Shown: positions 52,837 through 62,362, counted from the stretch's first letter. The stretch is 64,000 nt of DNA from Bacteriovoracaceae bacterium UBA4096 (GCA_002381945.1 DFXY01000004.1:19719-83718), one strand, 5' to 3'. Program-made: numbers and translations. Notes: generated by a model not told the origin, from the sequence alone.

Positions 52837-55800
52837 TTACTTTATTTGTTTTATGAACACTCTTTGCTCTCTTACTAAATATACACATGGTATAACGATC
52901 AGAATAAAAAACATCAGAAGGATAAGACCACCAAACATAGGGGCCGATAATCGTTTCATAACATCTGCCCCCAATCCAACGGCGAGCATTACTGGAAGTA
53001 AACCTATAAAGTCAGTCACAAGATCCATGACAATTGAGCGCAAACTTTTCAGGGCGCCTTCAGATGTGGCCATAAAACAATCATCGAGGTTATTTAACTC
53101 ACCTTTTGATTTTCTCAAGGCCCAGGCTTCATCTAAAAAGACTACCATCACCATCGTATCCTGTATGGCCACTCCCATCAGTGCAATGATTCCCACCCAA
53201 ATAGCAACACTCATGTTATATCCGAGCATCCAAATGAAAAGGATGCTCCCCACGGCTGCTAGTGGCAGGGAGAGCATGGTCATAAGGGTCCGGGATACGG
53301 ATCGCATTGCCATATAGAGAAAACCAAAAATGAGTAGAACGGTTAGAGGCAATACCAACTTCATCTTATCTTGCATTCTTTCCAGATATTCATACTGGCC
53401 GGTCCAGGAAATGAAGTATCCAGGCGGTAGCTTTAAGTCTCTCTCAACGATTTTTTTAGCATCCTTTACATAACCACCAGGATCTCGCCCCTCTAAATCG
53501 ATATAGACATATCCGGCAATAGATCCATTTTCATCCAGAATCATGGGAGGACCCATGCGGGTGATGATTCTACCCAATTGGCTCAAAGGTACCTGAACCC
53601 CCAAGGGTGAAGTGACGAGTACCCTACCTAATTTTTCAACATCATCTCTAAGTTCTCGCGGATATCTGACATTGATAGTGTATCGTTCACGGCCTTCAAC
53701 GGTTTGTGAAATATCCATTCCTCCTATAGCCGTTTCTATAATCAATTGAGTATCACTCACATTAAGTCCAAATCTCTGAAGAGATTTATGATCAGGTTCA
53801 AAATCAACGTAGTGGCCTCCGCCAATTCTTTCAGCATAAACACTACGGGTACCCTCAACTTTGGCGAGTGATTTTTCAAGCTGCTTTCCAATTTCCTCAA
53901 TGACTTCTAGATCCTTTCCAAAAATTTTAATTCCGATAGGGGTACGAATACCGGTTGAAAGCATGTCCGTTCTACCTCTGATCGGTTTGGTCCAGGCCCG
54001 ATTAAGACCAGGTACGGCCACAGCTTCATCCAATTGAGCGATCAATTGTTCTTGGTCTAAACCTTCGCGCCATTGATGACGAGGTTTTAAACGAATATTG
54101 AATTCAAACATTGATAAGGGTGCAGGATCCGTTGCTGTCTCATATCTTCCGGCCTTGCCAAAAACTGTCTCAACTTCAGGAATTTTTTTTATCGCTTCAC
54201 CTTGTCGAGTAAGGATATCGGAAGCGGTAGTAATAGAAATACCAGGAACTGTAATCGGCATATAAAGTAAGTCCCCTTCCCATAAAGAAGGCATAAACTC
54301 AGAACCAAGACGAGTGAAGGCAATTCCTGCCAAAACCACCAATCCCATGGCCATGGCGAGAACTTTCCTGGCATGTTTAAGTGCCCACTTGATCATTGGC
54401 CGGTACCAATTCATTATCCTTTGGTGGATAGGATTTTCTTCTTCTTTTCTAATTTTACCACGGGCAAGACTGGCAATAAGTGGCGGAACTAAAGTTATCG
54501 TAGTTAATGCTGTGGCCAGCATGACAAAGTTTTTAGAGAACGCCAGAGGATGAAATAACTTACCTTCCTGTGCTTCCATCGTAAAAATTGGTAAAAAAGA
54601 AACGGCAATAACCAATAATGCACTAAAAAGACCAGGCCCCAATTCTTTACATGATTCAACAGCAATTGCCTTATAGTCGATTTTACCTGTACTCTCGGAA
54701 ATTTTCTTATGAGCATTTTCAACAAGTATGATCCCCCCATCAACGATATCCCCAATAGCGAGAATAAAACCTCCTAATGACATGATGTTAAGGCTTATAC
54801 CAAGATAGTATAAAGGAATAATTGAAATCAGAATGGAAACAACCATGGAAATGATGACAACCAAAGTGCTTCTTACATGAAGAAGAAAAACATACATCAC
54901 CAGACAAACAAGGATAACCTCTTCGATTAGATTGTTTCGCAAGGTACTTATCGCTTCTTGAATTAAGTTTGACCTGTCATAAACAACTTTTAACTCAAGA
55001 CCAGGAGGAAATCCTCCTTTGACTTCTTCAATTTTTTTCTTTACTCCGGCAATAACGGTAGAAACATCTTCGCCCTGCCTCATGACGATGACACCGCCAA
55101 CCGTATCACCTTTACCATCCAAGTCAGATACTCCCCGGCGAATATTTGGACCCAAGGAGACTCGTGCAATGTCTGCTATACGAATGGGTGTCCCATTGGG
55201 ACCCAACCCTAAAGAAATTTCTTCAATCTGACCGGGATGTTTAACATAACCCAATCCTCGTATGTAATGCTCCTTTTCTGACACTTCAATCGTTCTACCA
55301 CCGACATCTTTATTATTCATTCTAATGGCATTAATCACTGTGGGTAGGGAAACTTTAAGTGATGTCATCTTATTAGGATCAACTTCTACTTGATATTGTT
55401 TTTCATAACCACCCACACTCGCCACTTCTGCCACTCCCGGAACAGAAGTCAACCAGTAGCGAAGATACCAGTCTTGAAATGTCTTGATGTGTGAAAGGTC
55501 GTGCTGGCCAGTAGGATCAACCAAAGCATACTGAAAAATCCAGCCAACCCCTGAAGCGTCAGGACCGATGCTAGGGTTTACGCCCTCTGGGAACTGGCCT
55601 GAAAGTTTTGATAGATATTCAACGACTCTCGAACGTGCCCAATATAAATCAGTTCCATCTTCAAAGATGACATAGACAAAGGACATTCCAAACATGGATT
55701 GACCACGAACAACTTTTACTTTGGGGGCCGATAACATGGAAGTAACAAGAGGATAGGTAATTTGATCTTCTATGAGGTCAGGACTTCTTCCCATCCATTC

Positions 55801-55956
55801 AGTAAAGATAATCACCTGTGTTTCTGAAAGATCTGGGATAGCATCAATTTTAATGTTCTTTAAGCAGTAAACTCCCCAAAGCCCAAGCACCAAGAAAGAG
55901 ATATAAACAATCTTCGAATTGTGGACGCTCCACTGAATGATTCTGCTTATCATCAA
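52837..55956 (-). CDS. cusA: CusA, Cu(I)/Ag(I) RND efflux pump
   Basis: Inner-membrane RND pump of 1039 aa, clearly CusA-like along its whole length: IKIDAIPDLSETQVIIFTEW, FGMSFVYVIFEDGTDLYWAR, GPDASGVGWIFQYALVDPTG and the TM4 stretch AIGDIVDGGIILVENAHKKI. Methionine pairs of the CusA copper path cannot be confirmed by eye but Met is frequent in loop 2. It exports Cu(I)/Ag(I) from the periplasm or cytoplasm. Overlaps cusB by four bases (ATGA), third gene of cusCBA. Confidence 0.93.
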   Translation of the reverse strand: MMISRIIQWSVHNSKIVYISFLVLGLWGVYCLKNIKIDAIPDLSETQVIIFTEWMGRSPDLIEDQITYPLVTSMLSAPKVKVVRGQSMFGMSFVYVIFEDGTDLYWARSRVVEYLSKLSGQFPEGVNPSIGPDASGVGWIFQYALVDPTGQHDLSHIKTFQDWYLRYWLTSVPGVAEVASVGGYEKQYQVEVDPNKMTSLKVSLPTVINAIRMNNKDVGGRTIEVSEKEHYIRGLGYVKHPGQIEEISLGLGPNGTPIRIADIARVSLGPNIRRGVSDLDGKGDTVGGVIVMRQGEDVSTVIAGVKKKIEEVKGGFPPGLELKVVYDRSNLIQEAISTLRNNLIEEVILVCLVMYVFLLHVRSTLVVIISMVVSILISIIPLYYLGISLNIMSLGGFILAIGDIVDGGIILVENAHKKISESTGKIDYKAIAVESCKELGPGLFSALLVIAVSFLPIFTMEAQEGKLFHPLAFSKNFVMLATALTTITLVPPLIASLARGKIRKEEENPIHQRIMNWYRPMIKWALKHARKVLAMAMGLVVLAGIAFTRLGSEFMPSLWEGDLLYMPITVPGISITTASDILTRQGEAIKKIPEVETVFGKAGRYETATDPAPLSMFEFNIRLKPRHQWREGLDQEQLIAQLDEAVAVPGLNRAWTKPIRGRTDMLSTGIRTPIGIKIFGKDLEVIEEIGKQLEKSLAKVEGTRSVYAERIGGGHYVDFEPDHKSLQRFGLNVSDTQLIIETAIGGMDISQTVEGRERYTINVRYPRELRDDVEKLGRVLVTSPLGVQVPLSQLGRIITRMGPPMILDENGSIAGYVYIDLEGRDPGGYVKDAKKIVERDLKLPPGYFISWTGQYEYLERMQDKMKLVLPLTVLLIFGFLYMAMRSVSRTLMTMLSLPLAAVGSILFIWMLGYNMSVAIWVGIIALMGVAIQDTMVMVVFLDEAWALRKSKGELNNLDDCFMATSEGALKSLRSIVMDLVTDFIGLLPVMLAVGLGADVMKRLSAPMFGGLILLMFFILIVIPCVYLVREQRVFIKQIK

Positions 55957-57041
55957 TGACCGCCATGACCAGAAGGGGCAGAAGAACCTTTTTGAGTTGC
56001 GGCCCTGATTTTACTTTCGGCATCAATGAAAAAATGGGCACTGGTGACGACTTCCTCTCCAGCTTTAAGTCCTGAAAGGATAATAAATTCCTCTTCAACT
56101 CTTGGACCTATTTTTACTTCCCGGGGCTCAAACCGGACATCTCCAGACTTAACGAAAACTATTTTCCTAGTTCCCGTATCAATAACAGCGTCATCAGGCA
56201 CAACAATAGATTCACCTAATTCTTTTTTTATACTGACATTGACATACATGCCAGGCTTTAGATTTTGATTCTTGTTATCGACTTCAATTCTTCCTTTTGC
56301 TGTTCTGGTTTCTAATTCGATATTAGGAGAAATGTAACTCATTTTACCATTAAGTTTTGCCGTAGGATCATATGGTAAACTGACTTCTACATTATCTCCC
56401 AGTTTAATAATTGCCACATCGAATTCATAAAGGGTAATCACAATCCATACGGATGATAAGTCAGCTATTTGATAGAGCTCCATTCCAGGGGTGATGTACA
56501 TACCCTGTATGGCCGTTTTACTGATTACAAAACCAGTAAGCGGTGATTCAAACGTGATTGTTCGGGATGATTTGCCATTCTTCTTAAGCTTATCAATTTC
56601 TTTGGTTGGTACTCCCCACAGACGTAATCGATCAATCGCCGCCTGGGCAAGCTCCTGCCCAACCCCTTTCTGTTTTCTGGCCGTCAGGTATTCCTCCTGA
56701 GTTGAAACCAGTTCTGGAGCGTAAAGATCAAAAAGAGGACCGCCTTTTTTAACTTCTTTTCCCACATAATCTGCATGGATGTCTTCTATCCAGCCATTTA
56801 CTTTCGTATGGATATGGGCCTCTTTTCTTTCATCAGCAACAATGGATCCGACTGTCCTGATAGTGTGAGCGACTGTCTTCTTTACGGTCTTTGAAGTCTT
56901 AAGACCAATTCTCGATTGCTGCTGTGGTGGTACATCAATTGCCACTCTTGGTTCCTCTTTTTTTACAGCTTCGGAGTGAATATGCTGACCGAAAGCGGTC
57001 TCAATTAAAAAGAAACTTAGAAAGATTAACAGGCCTTGCAT
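55953..57041 (-). CDS. cusB: CusB, membrane fusion protein
   Basis: Periplasmic adaptor of 362 aa with signal peptide (to AFG), a His-rich mature start (QHIHSEAVKKEE), the barrel-sandwich/lipoyl motif VNGWIEDIHADYVGKEVKKG, a long helical hairpin (ELVSTQEEYLTARKQKG) and the beta-barrel. It links CusA with CusC. CusB methionines that bind Cu(I) near the N-terminus are not evident; the His pair may serve. It shares one base with cusC and four with cusA. Confidence 0.92.
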   Translation of the reverse strand: MQGLLIFLSFFLIETAFGQHIHSEAVKKEEPRVAIDVPPQQQSRIGLKTSKTVKKTVAHTIRTVGSIVADERKEAHIHTKVNGWIEDIHADYVGKEVKKGGPLFDLYAPELVSTQEEYLTARKQKGVGQELAQAAIDRLRLWGVPTKEIDKLKKNGKSSRTITFESPLTGFVISKTAIQGMYITPGMELYQIADLSSVWIVITLYEFDVAIIKLGDNVEVSLPYDPTAKLNGKMSYISPNIELETRTAKGRIEVDNKNQNLKPGMYVNVSIKKELGESIVVPDDAVIDTGTRKIVFVKSGDVRFEPREVKIGPRVEEEFIILSGLKAGEEVVTSAHFFIDAESKIRAATQKGSSAPSGHGGH

Positions 57042-58462
57042 TACATTCCTCTCATTCCATCTGGCGCAGGACCTGATGCATCTATTGGGCTTTTATTTCC
57101 AGCAGGACCACTCATTCCTTGACCCATATTAATAGTCGCCGGACTATCCATTCCAGATTCACTCATCTGTCCCATGCTTGAACCGAAGAGAGTGGGACGC
57201 GCAGGTGCAAACTTTTGAACTGGAGGATTTGAAAGCAGATTGTTCAATCGGGTTTTTGCTATCAACACATCCATTCTAGCGCCTAATAATTCCAGCTCCT
57301 GACTTCTTTGTGAACGAAGGGCCACAAGGAGCTGACCGAGATCCATCGTTTTTGCTGTATAAGAAGTTCGGGCGTTCTTAACAGCTATTTCAGTTAAAGG
57401 AATAACATCATTTTGATAGAGAGCTACAACTTCTAAGGAGGATTGCAGCTGAAGCTTGGCATCTGTTAATTCGGTTTTTAATCTATTCATGAGGCTTCTT
57501 TGTCCGGCAAGATCAGAAAGTCTTTCATTTTCTACAGCAGCAACTAGCTCTGACTGCTTCCTCCAAAAAAAGATAGGAATAGTAATACCTACCATGACTC
57601 CCCAATTGGATGGTTCCATCATTCCGGCCTCTTTCGTTCTGGGTTCCATCGCCATGCCTTGAATAACAAAGTCCGGAGCATAGGATAATTTTACAAGCTT
57701 TAATTCAGAAGCTGCGGCCTTAGTTTGAAATTTCCAGGATTTAATCTCTGGCTGATTTTCAATATCTTCCTTCGTACTGCTTGAAATGAATTGGTCGAGC
57801 TTTTCTTGATCTAAATTGAGTTTGATTTCAGTATCAGGTGGAAGATTTCGTAATTCATTTAACAGGGAATAGAGAGAAGTTTGCGTACGCTTAAGGCGTA
57901 ATGTTTCAATATTTAAAATTGAGAGTTCAAGCTTTGCCAGTAACCATTCGTGATGGCTGGAACCACCGGTTCGATAACGGGCCTTGGCGCTTGTTGTAGT
58001 CTCTTCAATAATTTTACGAATTCTTTCATTGAGTTCAATGGCCTTTAAGTTATAAACAGCCTTAAGAAAAGACTGCGTGGCCATAACTTGCATTTGTCGG
58101 ATTAAAGTTTCAGTATCGGCTTCGGCAATATGGGCAGTCTCTTCAGCTATACTTCCTTTTGCCTTGAGTTTTCCTGGAAAAGGAAACGACTGGCTTACTT
58201 GATAACGCCATATCTTACCCTTACCTCCCTCAAAAGGTATTTCATCAAGACCAGCAGCTATAAATGGATCATCCAGTGTCTTTGCTGGTGAAATCCTATG
58301 CTTTAAAGCAAGGGCCCTTAATGTTGAGGCCTGTATCACGGGATTGGAAGCTTTGACCTCCTGAAGATAATCAGCAAGATCAAGAGGGCCCGCAAATTGA
58401 TTCTTAGAAATCAAAAGAATCAGAATGAAAATAATGATCTTATATTTGTTTTGGCCTAACAT
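57041..58462 (-). CDS. cusC: CusC, outer-membrane factor
   Basis: TolC-family outer-membrane channel of 473 aa with a signal peptide (to QFA-G) and duplicated OEP repeats (AEADTETLIRQMQVMATQSF, KTMDLGQLLVALRSQRSQEL). The last 45 residues are unusual: Met/Gly/Pro-rich (MGQMSESGMDSPATINMGQG), a probable copper-binding tail facing the periplasm. First gene of cusCBA. An imperfect 36-base inverted repeat lies just upstream and may be its operator or an attenuator. Confidence 0.92.
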   Translation of the reverse strand: MLGQNKYKIIIFILILLISKNQFAGPLDLADYLQEVKASNPVIQASTLRALALKHRISPAKTLDDPFIAAGLDEIPFEGGKGKIWRYQVSQSFPFPGKLKAKGSIAEETAHIAEADTETLIRQMQVMATQSFLKAVYNLKAIELNERIRKIIEETTTSAKARYRTGGSSHHEWLLAKLELSILNIETLRLKRTQTSLYSLLNELRNLPPDTEIKLNLDQEKLDQFISSSTKEDIENQPEIKSWKFQTKAAASELKLVKLSYAPDFVIQGMAMEPRTKEAGMMEPSNWGVMVGITIPIFFWRKQSELVAAVENERLSDLAGQRSLMNRLKTELTDAKLQLQSSLEVVALYQNDVIPLTEIAVKNARTSYTAKTMDLGQLLVALRSQRSQELELLGARMDVLIAKTRLNNLLSNPPVQKFAPARPTLFGSSMGQMSESGMDSPATINMGQGMSGPAGNKSPIDASGPAPDGMRGM

Positions 58463-58486
58463 GTTGAGCTTTATATCCAGAACACT

Positions 58487-58522
58487 AAGGGAAAGACATG
58501 CTGCAAGTCATGTTTTGCCCTT
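58487..58522. repeat. Imperfect inverted repeat upstream of cusC
   Basis: Arms AAGGGAAAGACATG (58487-58500) and CATGTTTTGCCCTT (58509-58522) pair at 12 of 14 positions around an 8-base loop. It lies 25 to 60 bases upstream of cusC and just downstream of the porin gene. It could end the porin transcript or bind a copper regulator. Confidence 0.45.
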
Positions 58523-58553
58523 ATATTTAGATAAAATTAGAGTAATCAAATTT

Positions 58554-59591
58554 CTAGAAAGAAATCCCCAAGGAAGTAACGAGTAAACCATCCCAACGGC
58601 TTAAGGCCCTCCTCCTCTCAGGGAAGATTCCGTCCTTTGAATAAAAGCTTCTTACCTCGCTTCTCCAGTTCGTGTCTTTTGACAAGTTGCGATCAAAGTT
58701 TGCTGAAGCGCTTACTACTTGAAACCCATTGCTTGAATCAGTAAGGATGTTTGATTGATGTCGGTCGAGATAGTACTCAACTCTGTAACCCATGTCAGAA
58801 AATGCATTTAACTTCTGCCCAATAATAAGACTTGTTGCATACCAGCTATTGATGCCGTTGTTTTCTAATTGGGACTGGGTTCCTACATCAAAGGAGCTCT
58901 GCAGGGTCCAGACGTCATCCAATTTTCTCTCGTATATAAAATTATGATAAGAGCGAAACCGACTTTTTGAAGTTGTGACTTTCTCATCCCCAAAAAAATT
59001 ATTATAGGTAAATGAGGAGTTCTGATACTTCATCCCTATTGCCTTACTGGTATTATTCTCTTGAATGTTTTGCCATCCATTTAAAATATGTAACTGAAAA
59101 ACTTTTTGTTCATTTATTAGATATTCAAATCGAACTCCCGAAGCATAATAAGGAACATTGTCCGCATTTAGAGATCTGGTGTAGTTAATATTATTCTTTG
59201 AAATAAAGGATTCAATTCCAATATGAGAAAAAAATATTCCTGCATCTATCCAGAGTTTTTCACTTAACTTTATTCCACCGTAGGCTTCTTGAATTGTTTG
59301 TAAGATTTTATTATTCTCCGCTACATAGTTTCTGTCCACAGATGTACCATACTGCAAGGCCAGACGCCCTCGTCTCTCTGGTTCTTTTAAGAAAGCTTCA
59401 ATGAAACCTAGATTGAGATTAAACTCATTGTGTTTTGCTGGTTGAGTTTGAAAGCTCGCTCTTTCCCGACTTGAGGGATTGTTTGAATCTAAAGCATAAT
59501 AATAATCAATAAAAGAACCTAGACTTAAAGTAGATGACGATTCTGCAAAGATTGAAAATGTTACCAATATACCAATAAGTAGTTTTTTCAT
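58554..59591 (-). CDS. Outer-membrane beta-barrel porin (OmpL-like, BBP2)
   Basis: Protein of 345 aa with a signal peptide (to FAES) and alternating hydrophobic beta strands. The opening SLGSFIDYYYALDSNNPSSR, FNLNLGFIEAFLKEPERRGR and LWIDAGIFFSHIGIES are typical of the putative porin-2 family (PF07642-like), and the last residues SLGISF carry the terminal aromatic. It starts 6 bases after the esterase-like gene stops. Substrate unknown. Expressed in the same direction as cusCBA. Confidence 0.85.
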   Translation of the reverse strand: MKKLLIGILVTFSIFAESSSTLSLGSFIDYYYALDSNNPSSRERASFQTQPAKHNEFNLNLGFIEAFLKEPERRGRLALQYGTSVDRNYVAENNKILQTIQEAYGGIKLSEKLWIDAGIFFSHIGIESFISKNNINYTRSLNADNVPYYASGVRFEYLINEQKVFQLHILNGWQNIQENNTSKAIGMKYQNSSFTYNNFFGDEKVTTSKSRFRSYHNFIYERKLDDVWTLQSSFDVGTQSQLENNGINSWYATSLIIGQKLNAFSDMGYRVEYYLDRHQSNILTDSSNGFQVVSASANFDRNLSKDTNWRSEVRSFYSKDGIFPERRRALSRWDGLLVTSLGISF

Positions 59592-59597
59592 TCCACC

Positions 59598-60896
59598 TTA
59601 CAATCGGCTACCAAATGGATAAGTCTCAGGAATTTTCTTACGATCAAAGCTATAACCAAGTGGTGACAAGGCCTTCGTTTCATCCAAAAAGACTAAAGCA
59701 TCATAACGTTCTGCGATTGAACTTGGAACATAGTTCCCACGCTCATACTCAGGATAATATACAACTCCAATAGCACGGTGACCGCGGTAATCCAGTAAGG
59801 CAGATCCTTTTTCAACATTACCGAAGGTAACGTAATAGTTTTCATGCCCCACCATTGGAATACAATCATGCAGGTGACTTTCAATACTGCCGGTTTTCCC
59901 CATAGGTACTTCCATGACTTCAATTATTCCGTCCCAGGCATGGGAAGCTATAACTGAACCGGTGTAAGTCGTGAATCCAACTAAGGCCACTTGTTCCCTT
60001 CCAAATTTTTCTCGTGCAAGGCCGCCAAGATTTACTTCTCCCCTTAAGGCCATGTCAGTTGCCCGGTAATCTCCGATGTGGGTATTGTGGGCCCAGACAA
60101 TGCCTTTTGAAGAAGGACCGTAGTGTTTTAAAAGGTTCTCCAAGGTATCCATCATATGTTTATCCCGGATATTCCAGGAGTTTTCATTGCCATTTAAAAC
60201 TACTGCTCGGTAGTATCTTTCAGCATTTTGTATGATACGTGCATTTTGGGCCATATCAAAATACTCATCAGCAGAATCAAGACCATTGACTAGTATCTCT
60301 TCTAGCGCCATCCTCACTTCTCTTTCACATCCCTGAGGAAACTTAAACAAGGAACTCGCATAGGCCCTTTCATCATGCCGAAACGGATCAAAACAGGAGT
60401 AATATTCTTGTGCTTTTCGAGCAAGTGCAGGATCAGCTTTTTTTAAACAGTGAATGATCTCATCAATCGATTCATAAAGTGAATATACATCAAGACCATG
60501 AAATCCAATTTTCCTGGATGAGCTGGCATTCCATTCTACTAACCAGTCCATTAATTTTACCATTTCTTGATTTCCCCACATCCAGGTGGGCCATCGGGAA
60601 AAGTTACCTAGAGTTTCAAAGGAACTTTTAGCAGAAGGTTCTTGAATGTGTTTATTGACAGCTTCACAGGCAGGCCAATCTCCTTCGACTGCAATGAAAC
60701 TAAAACCATGGTTTTGAATAAGCTCAGCACTGATTAAACTTCGCCATTCATAAAACTCTCTGGTGCCATGAGTGGATTCACCTAGCATCACCACCTGTTT
60801 ATCTTTAAGTGACTTGATTAGTGGACTAAAATCATCCATATCCACAAAAGGAACGCTTCGTTTCACAATTTCATTATTAAGGCTTGAATTATCCAT
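59598..60896 (-). CDS. Erythromycin-esterase-family protein
   Basis: Protein of 432 aa with Ere-fold signatures: MLGESTHGTREFYEWRS, FIAVEGDWPACEAVN, FHGLDVYSLYES and IVWAHNTHIGDYRA, giving the His/Glu catalytic set. Most members of this family in environmental bacteria are not resistance enzymes and their substrates are unknown, so ereA is not assigned. The start ATG 60896 follows GAGAGGAT; the longer frame to 60959 has no SD. It pairs with the porin gene downstream (6-base gap). Confidence 0.85.
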   Translation of the reverse strand: MDNSSLNNEIVKRSVPFVDMDDFSPLIKSLKDKQVVMLGESTHGTREFYEWRSLISAELIQNHGFSFIAVEGDWPACEAVNKHIQEPSAKSSFETLGNFSRWPTWMWGNQEMVKLMDWLVEWNASSSRKIGFHGLDVYSLYESIDEIIHCLKKADPALARKAQEYYSCFDPFRHDERAYASSLFKFPQGCEREVRMALEEILVNGLDSADEYFDMAQNARIIQNAERYYRAVVLNGNENSWNIRDKHMMDTLENLLKHYGPSSKGIVWAHNTHIGDYRATDMALRGEVNLGGLAREKFGREQVALVGFTTYTGSVIASHAWDGIIEVMEVPMGKTGSIESHLHDCIPMVGHENYYVTFGNVEKGSALLDYRGHRAIGVVYYPEYERGNYVPSSIAERYDALVFLDETKALSPLGYSFDRKKIPETYPFGSRL

Positions 60897-60977
60897 ATCA
60901 TCCTCTCTTAAGAAGGAAGCATAGGACCCTATACATTGTTTGAGTATGGGGAGGAACATAATTAAGGCAGGATTAAT

Positions 60978-61532
60978 TTAAGAGTTACTCTGTGCGTCTG
61001 ATATTTTTTGTCTCTGAAAATATAAACCACCTAATACGGCAGTTACGGAAACTAAAGTGCTGGCGATGGTGATAAGTATAAAAGGTAGAGAAAATTTGTA
61101 ATCAATAATGTGGATGGCCACGATGAATGCCAATCCTAAAAAACCCAGTTTTAGAGCGTTTCCTTTTGAAGCATTCACTATGACTAACTTGAATAAAGAA
61201 TAGAACAAGGGGATAAATATTGCAGCATTCAAATAAGAGGTTTTCAAAGGGTTCAAATCATCAAATTCCCCTAATATAGGTGATACTGCATATAGAGGCA
61301 GAAGGTATATTTTGAGCACAATAGATGAGTCTGAAAGAAAAGATTCTATTTCATTTTCAACCACTTTCTTTTTCTTATCCTTTAAGAAAGGAAGATAGCA
61401 AAATAAAAAAACGGCATAGAAATCATTAAGTACAATCACCCAAAAAAAATTTGAATCAAAAATAGAAGATATAGCAAGATAGAGGCCAGTGACTAATAAG
61501 TGTGCCCAAAATCCATGATTTAAATAATTCAT
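60978..61532 (-). CDS. Membrane protein of unknown function
   Basis: Protein of 184 aa with about six hydrophobic segments (WAHLLVTGLYLAISSIFDSN, FFWVIVLNDFYAVFLFCYLP, SIVLKIYLLPLYAVSPILG and three more). No motif is recognised. It starts 4 bases after the receiver gene ends and belongs to the merR-receiver-membrane operon. A role as sensor or target of the receiver is conceivable but not shown. Confidence 0.68.
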   Translation of the reverse strand: MNYLNHGFWAHLLVTGLYLAISSIFDSNFFWVIVLNDFYAVFLFCYLPFLKDKKKKVVENEIESFLSDSSIVLKIYLLPLYAVSPILGEFDDLNPLKTSYLNAAIFIPLFYSLFKLVIVNASKGNALKLGFLGLAFIVAIHIIDYKFSLPFILITIASTLVSVTAVLGGLYFQRQKISDAQSNS

Positions 61533-61536
61533 ATCT

Positions 61537-61905
61537 TTATTCTAAATCAAAAAGTTTATGATTCTTAATAATTTCTAAGAGTGTATCGATCTGCTTATCC
61601 TCAATATAATAAGCATTTGTGATTTCATGGATGTCAGCGGCATAGGTGTCGGGTCCATTGAGCTCGGCTGAAAAGTAGATGATGGGGATCAGGGAATTTT
61701 CTTTTCGAATCATCTTTCCGAATTCAATACCATTGGGGTGAGGCATATGGATATCAGAGATAATGAGATCAAAGGTTTTAGTTTGAAACATTTTAAAAGC
61801 TGAATAACTATTGAGGGCCTTAGACATTTGATAACCACTTTCAGTTAAGACTGTTTCTAGCAGCTCTAACATCCACATGTCGTCATCTAAGACAAGTATA
61901 TTCAT
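61537..61905 (-). CDS. Degenerate receiver-only response regulator
   Basis: Receiver of 122 aa with acidic cluster D7-D9 (VLDDDMW) and phosphoacceptor D51 (LIISDIHMPHPNG). The switch Thr is replaced by Ser (IIYFSAE, S79) and the Lys-Pro motif after beta-5 is missing (reads YYIEDKQ), so signalling may be altered. Overlaps merR by four bases (ATGA). No output domain. Confidence 0.85.
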   Translation of the reverse strand: MNILVLDDDMWMLELLETVLTESGYQMSKALNSYSAFKMFQTKTFDLIISDIHMPHPNGIEFGKMIRKENSLIPIIYFSAELNGPDTYAADIHEITNAYYIEDKQIDTLLEIIKNHKLFDLE

Positions 61906-62324
61906 AGATATTTATTTGGATTATTTTCGATTTTTTTTATGATAGGGCATTTTTTCGCCTTATTTTCTTCACATTCATTGATGAACTTCTTAAGGCTTTT
62001 TTCGATCCCTTTGAACTTTTCAATTTTTGATTTTACGCTATCAAGTTTTTCTACGGCCTTCATTTTAACCTTTTCACAATTGCCGGTAGCTTCACACCTT
62101 AAGATGAGCAATTCTTTGATTTCTTCCAGATGAAAGCTGAGTTCCTGAGCGTATTTTATAAAATGCAGAATCTTTAAGGATTCATCATCATAGAGACGTG
62201 TTTTTTTTGAGTCTTTGCGCGATTTAGGTAAAAGTAACTTAATTCTTTCGTAATAACGAATCGTCTGTATGCTTACCTGAGCTCTTTCCGCAAGCGTCCC
62301 TATTTGATACAATTCTTCTTTCAT
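61902..62324 (-). CDS. MerR-family metal-sensing regulator
   Basis: Transcription regulator of 140 aa. The winged helix is typical (YQIGTLAERAQVSIQTIRYY, KTRLYDDESLKIL), then a long dimerisation helix. Cysteines in RCEATGNC and in CEENKAKKCP near the end recall the C82/C117/C126 thiol site of MerR, so Hg(II), Pb, Cd or Cu(I) could be the signal. The start ATG 62324 lacks an SD and sits 6 bases after a -10 box, consistent with a leaderless mRNA. The TTG at 62339 is an alternative. Confidence 0.85.
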   Translation of the reverse strand: MKEELYQIGTLAERAQVSIQTIRYYERIKLLLPKSRKDSKKTRLYDDESLKILHFIKYAQELSFHLEEIKELLILRCEATGNCEKVKMKAVEKLDSVKSKIEKFKGIEKSLKKFINECEENKAKKCPIIKKIENNPNKYL

Positions 62325-62330
62325 GCAAAA

Positions 62331-62362
62331 AGTATACAACCTATACTGTGGTATAGATGCAA
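62331..62362 (-). promoter_or_regulatory. MerR-type promoter with dyad in a 20-bp spacer
   Basis: Minus strand: TTGCAT (-35), a 20-base spacer, TATACT (-10). The spacer contains the perfect dyad CTATAC-CACA-GTATAG, just where MerR-family proteins bind and twist over-long spacers. Transcription should begin at or next to the ATG at 62324, giving autoregulation. Confidence 0.72.

Noticed and set aside
52832..53317. 161-codon plus-strand frame
   Set aside because: It lies fully antisense to the well-conserved end of cusA; composition and position mark it as a shadow.
59598..60896. Macrolide resistance gene
   Set aside because: The Ere fold is broad and mostly unrelated to macrolides; nothing around it indicates a resistance cassette.
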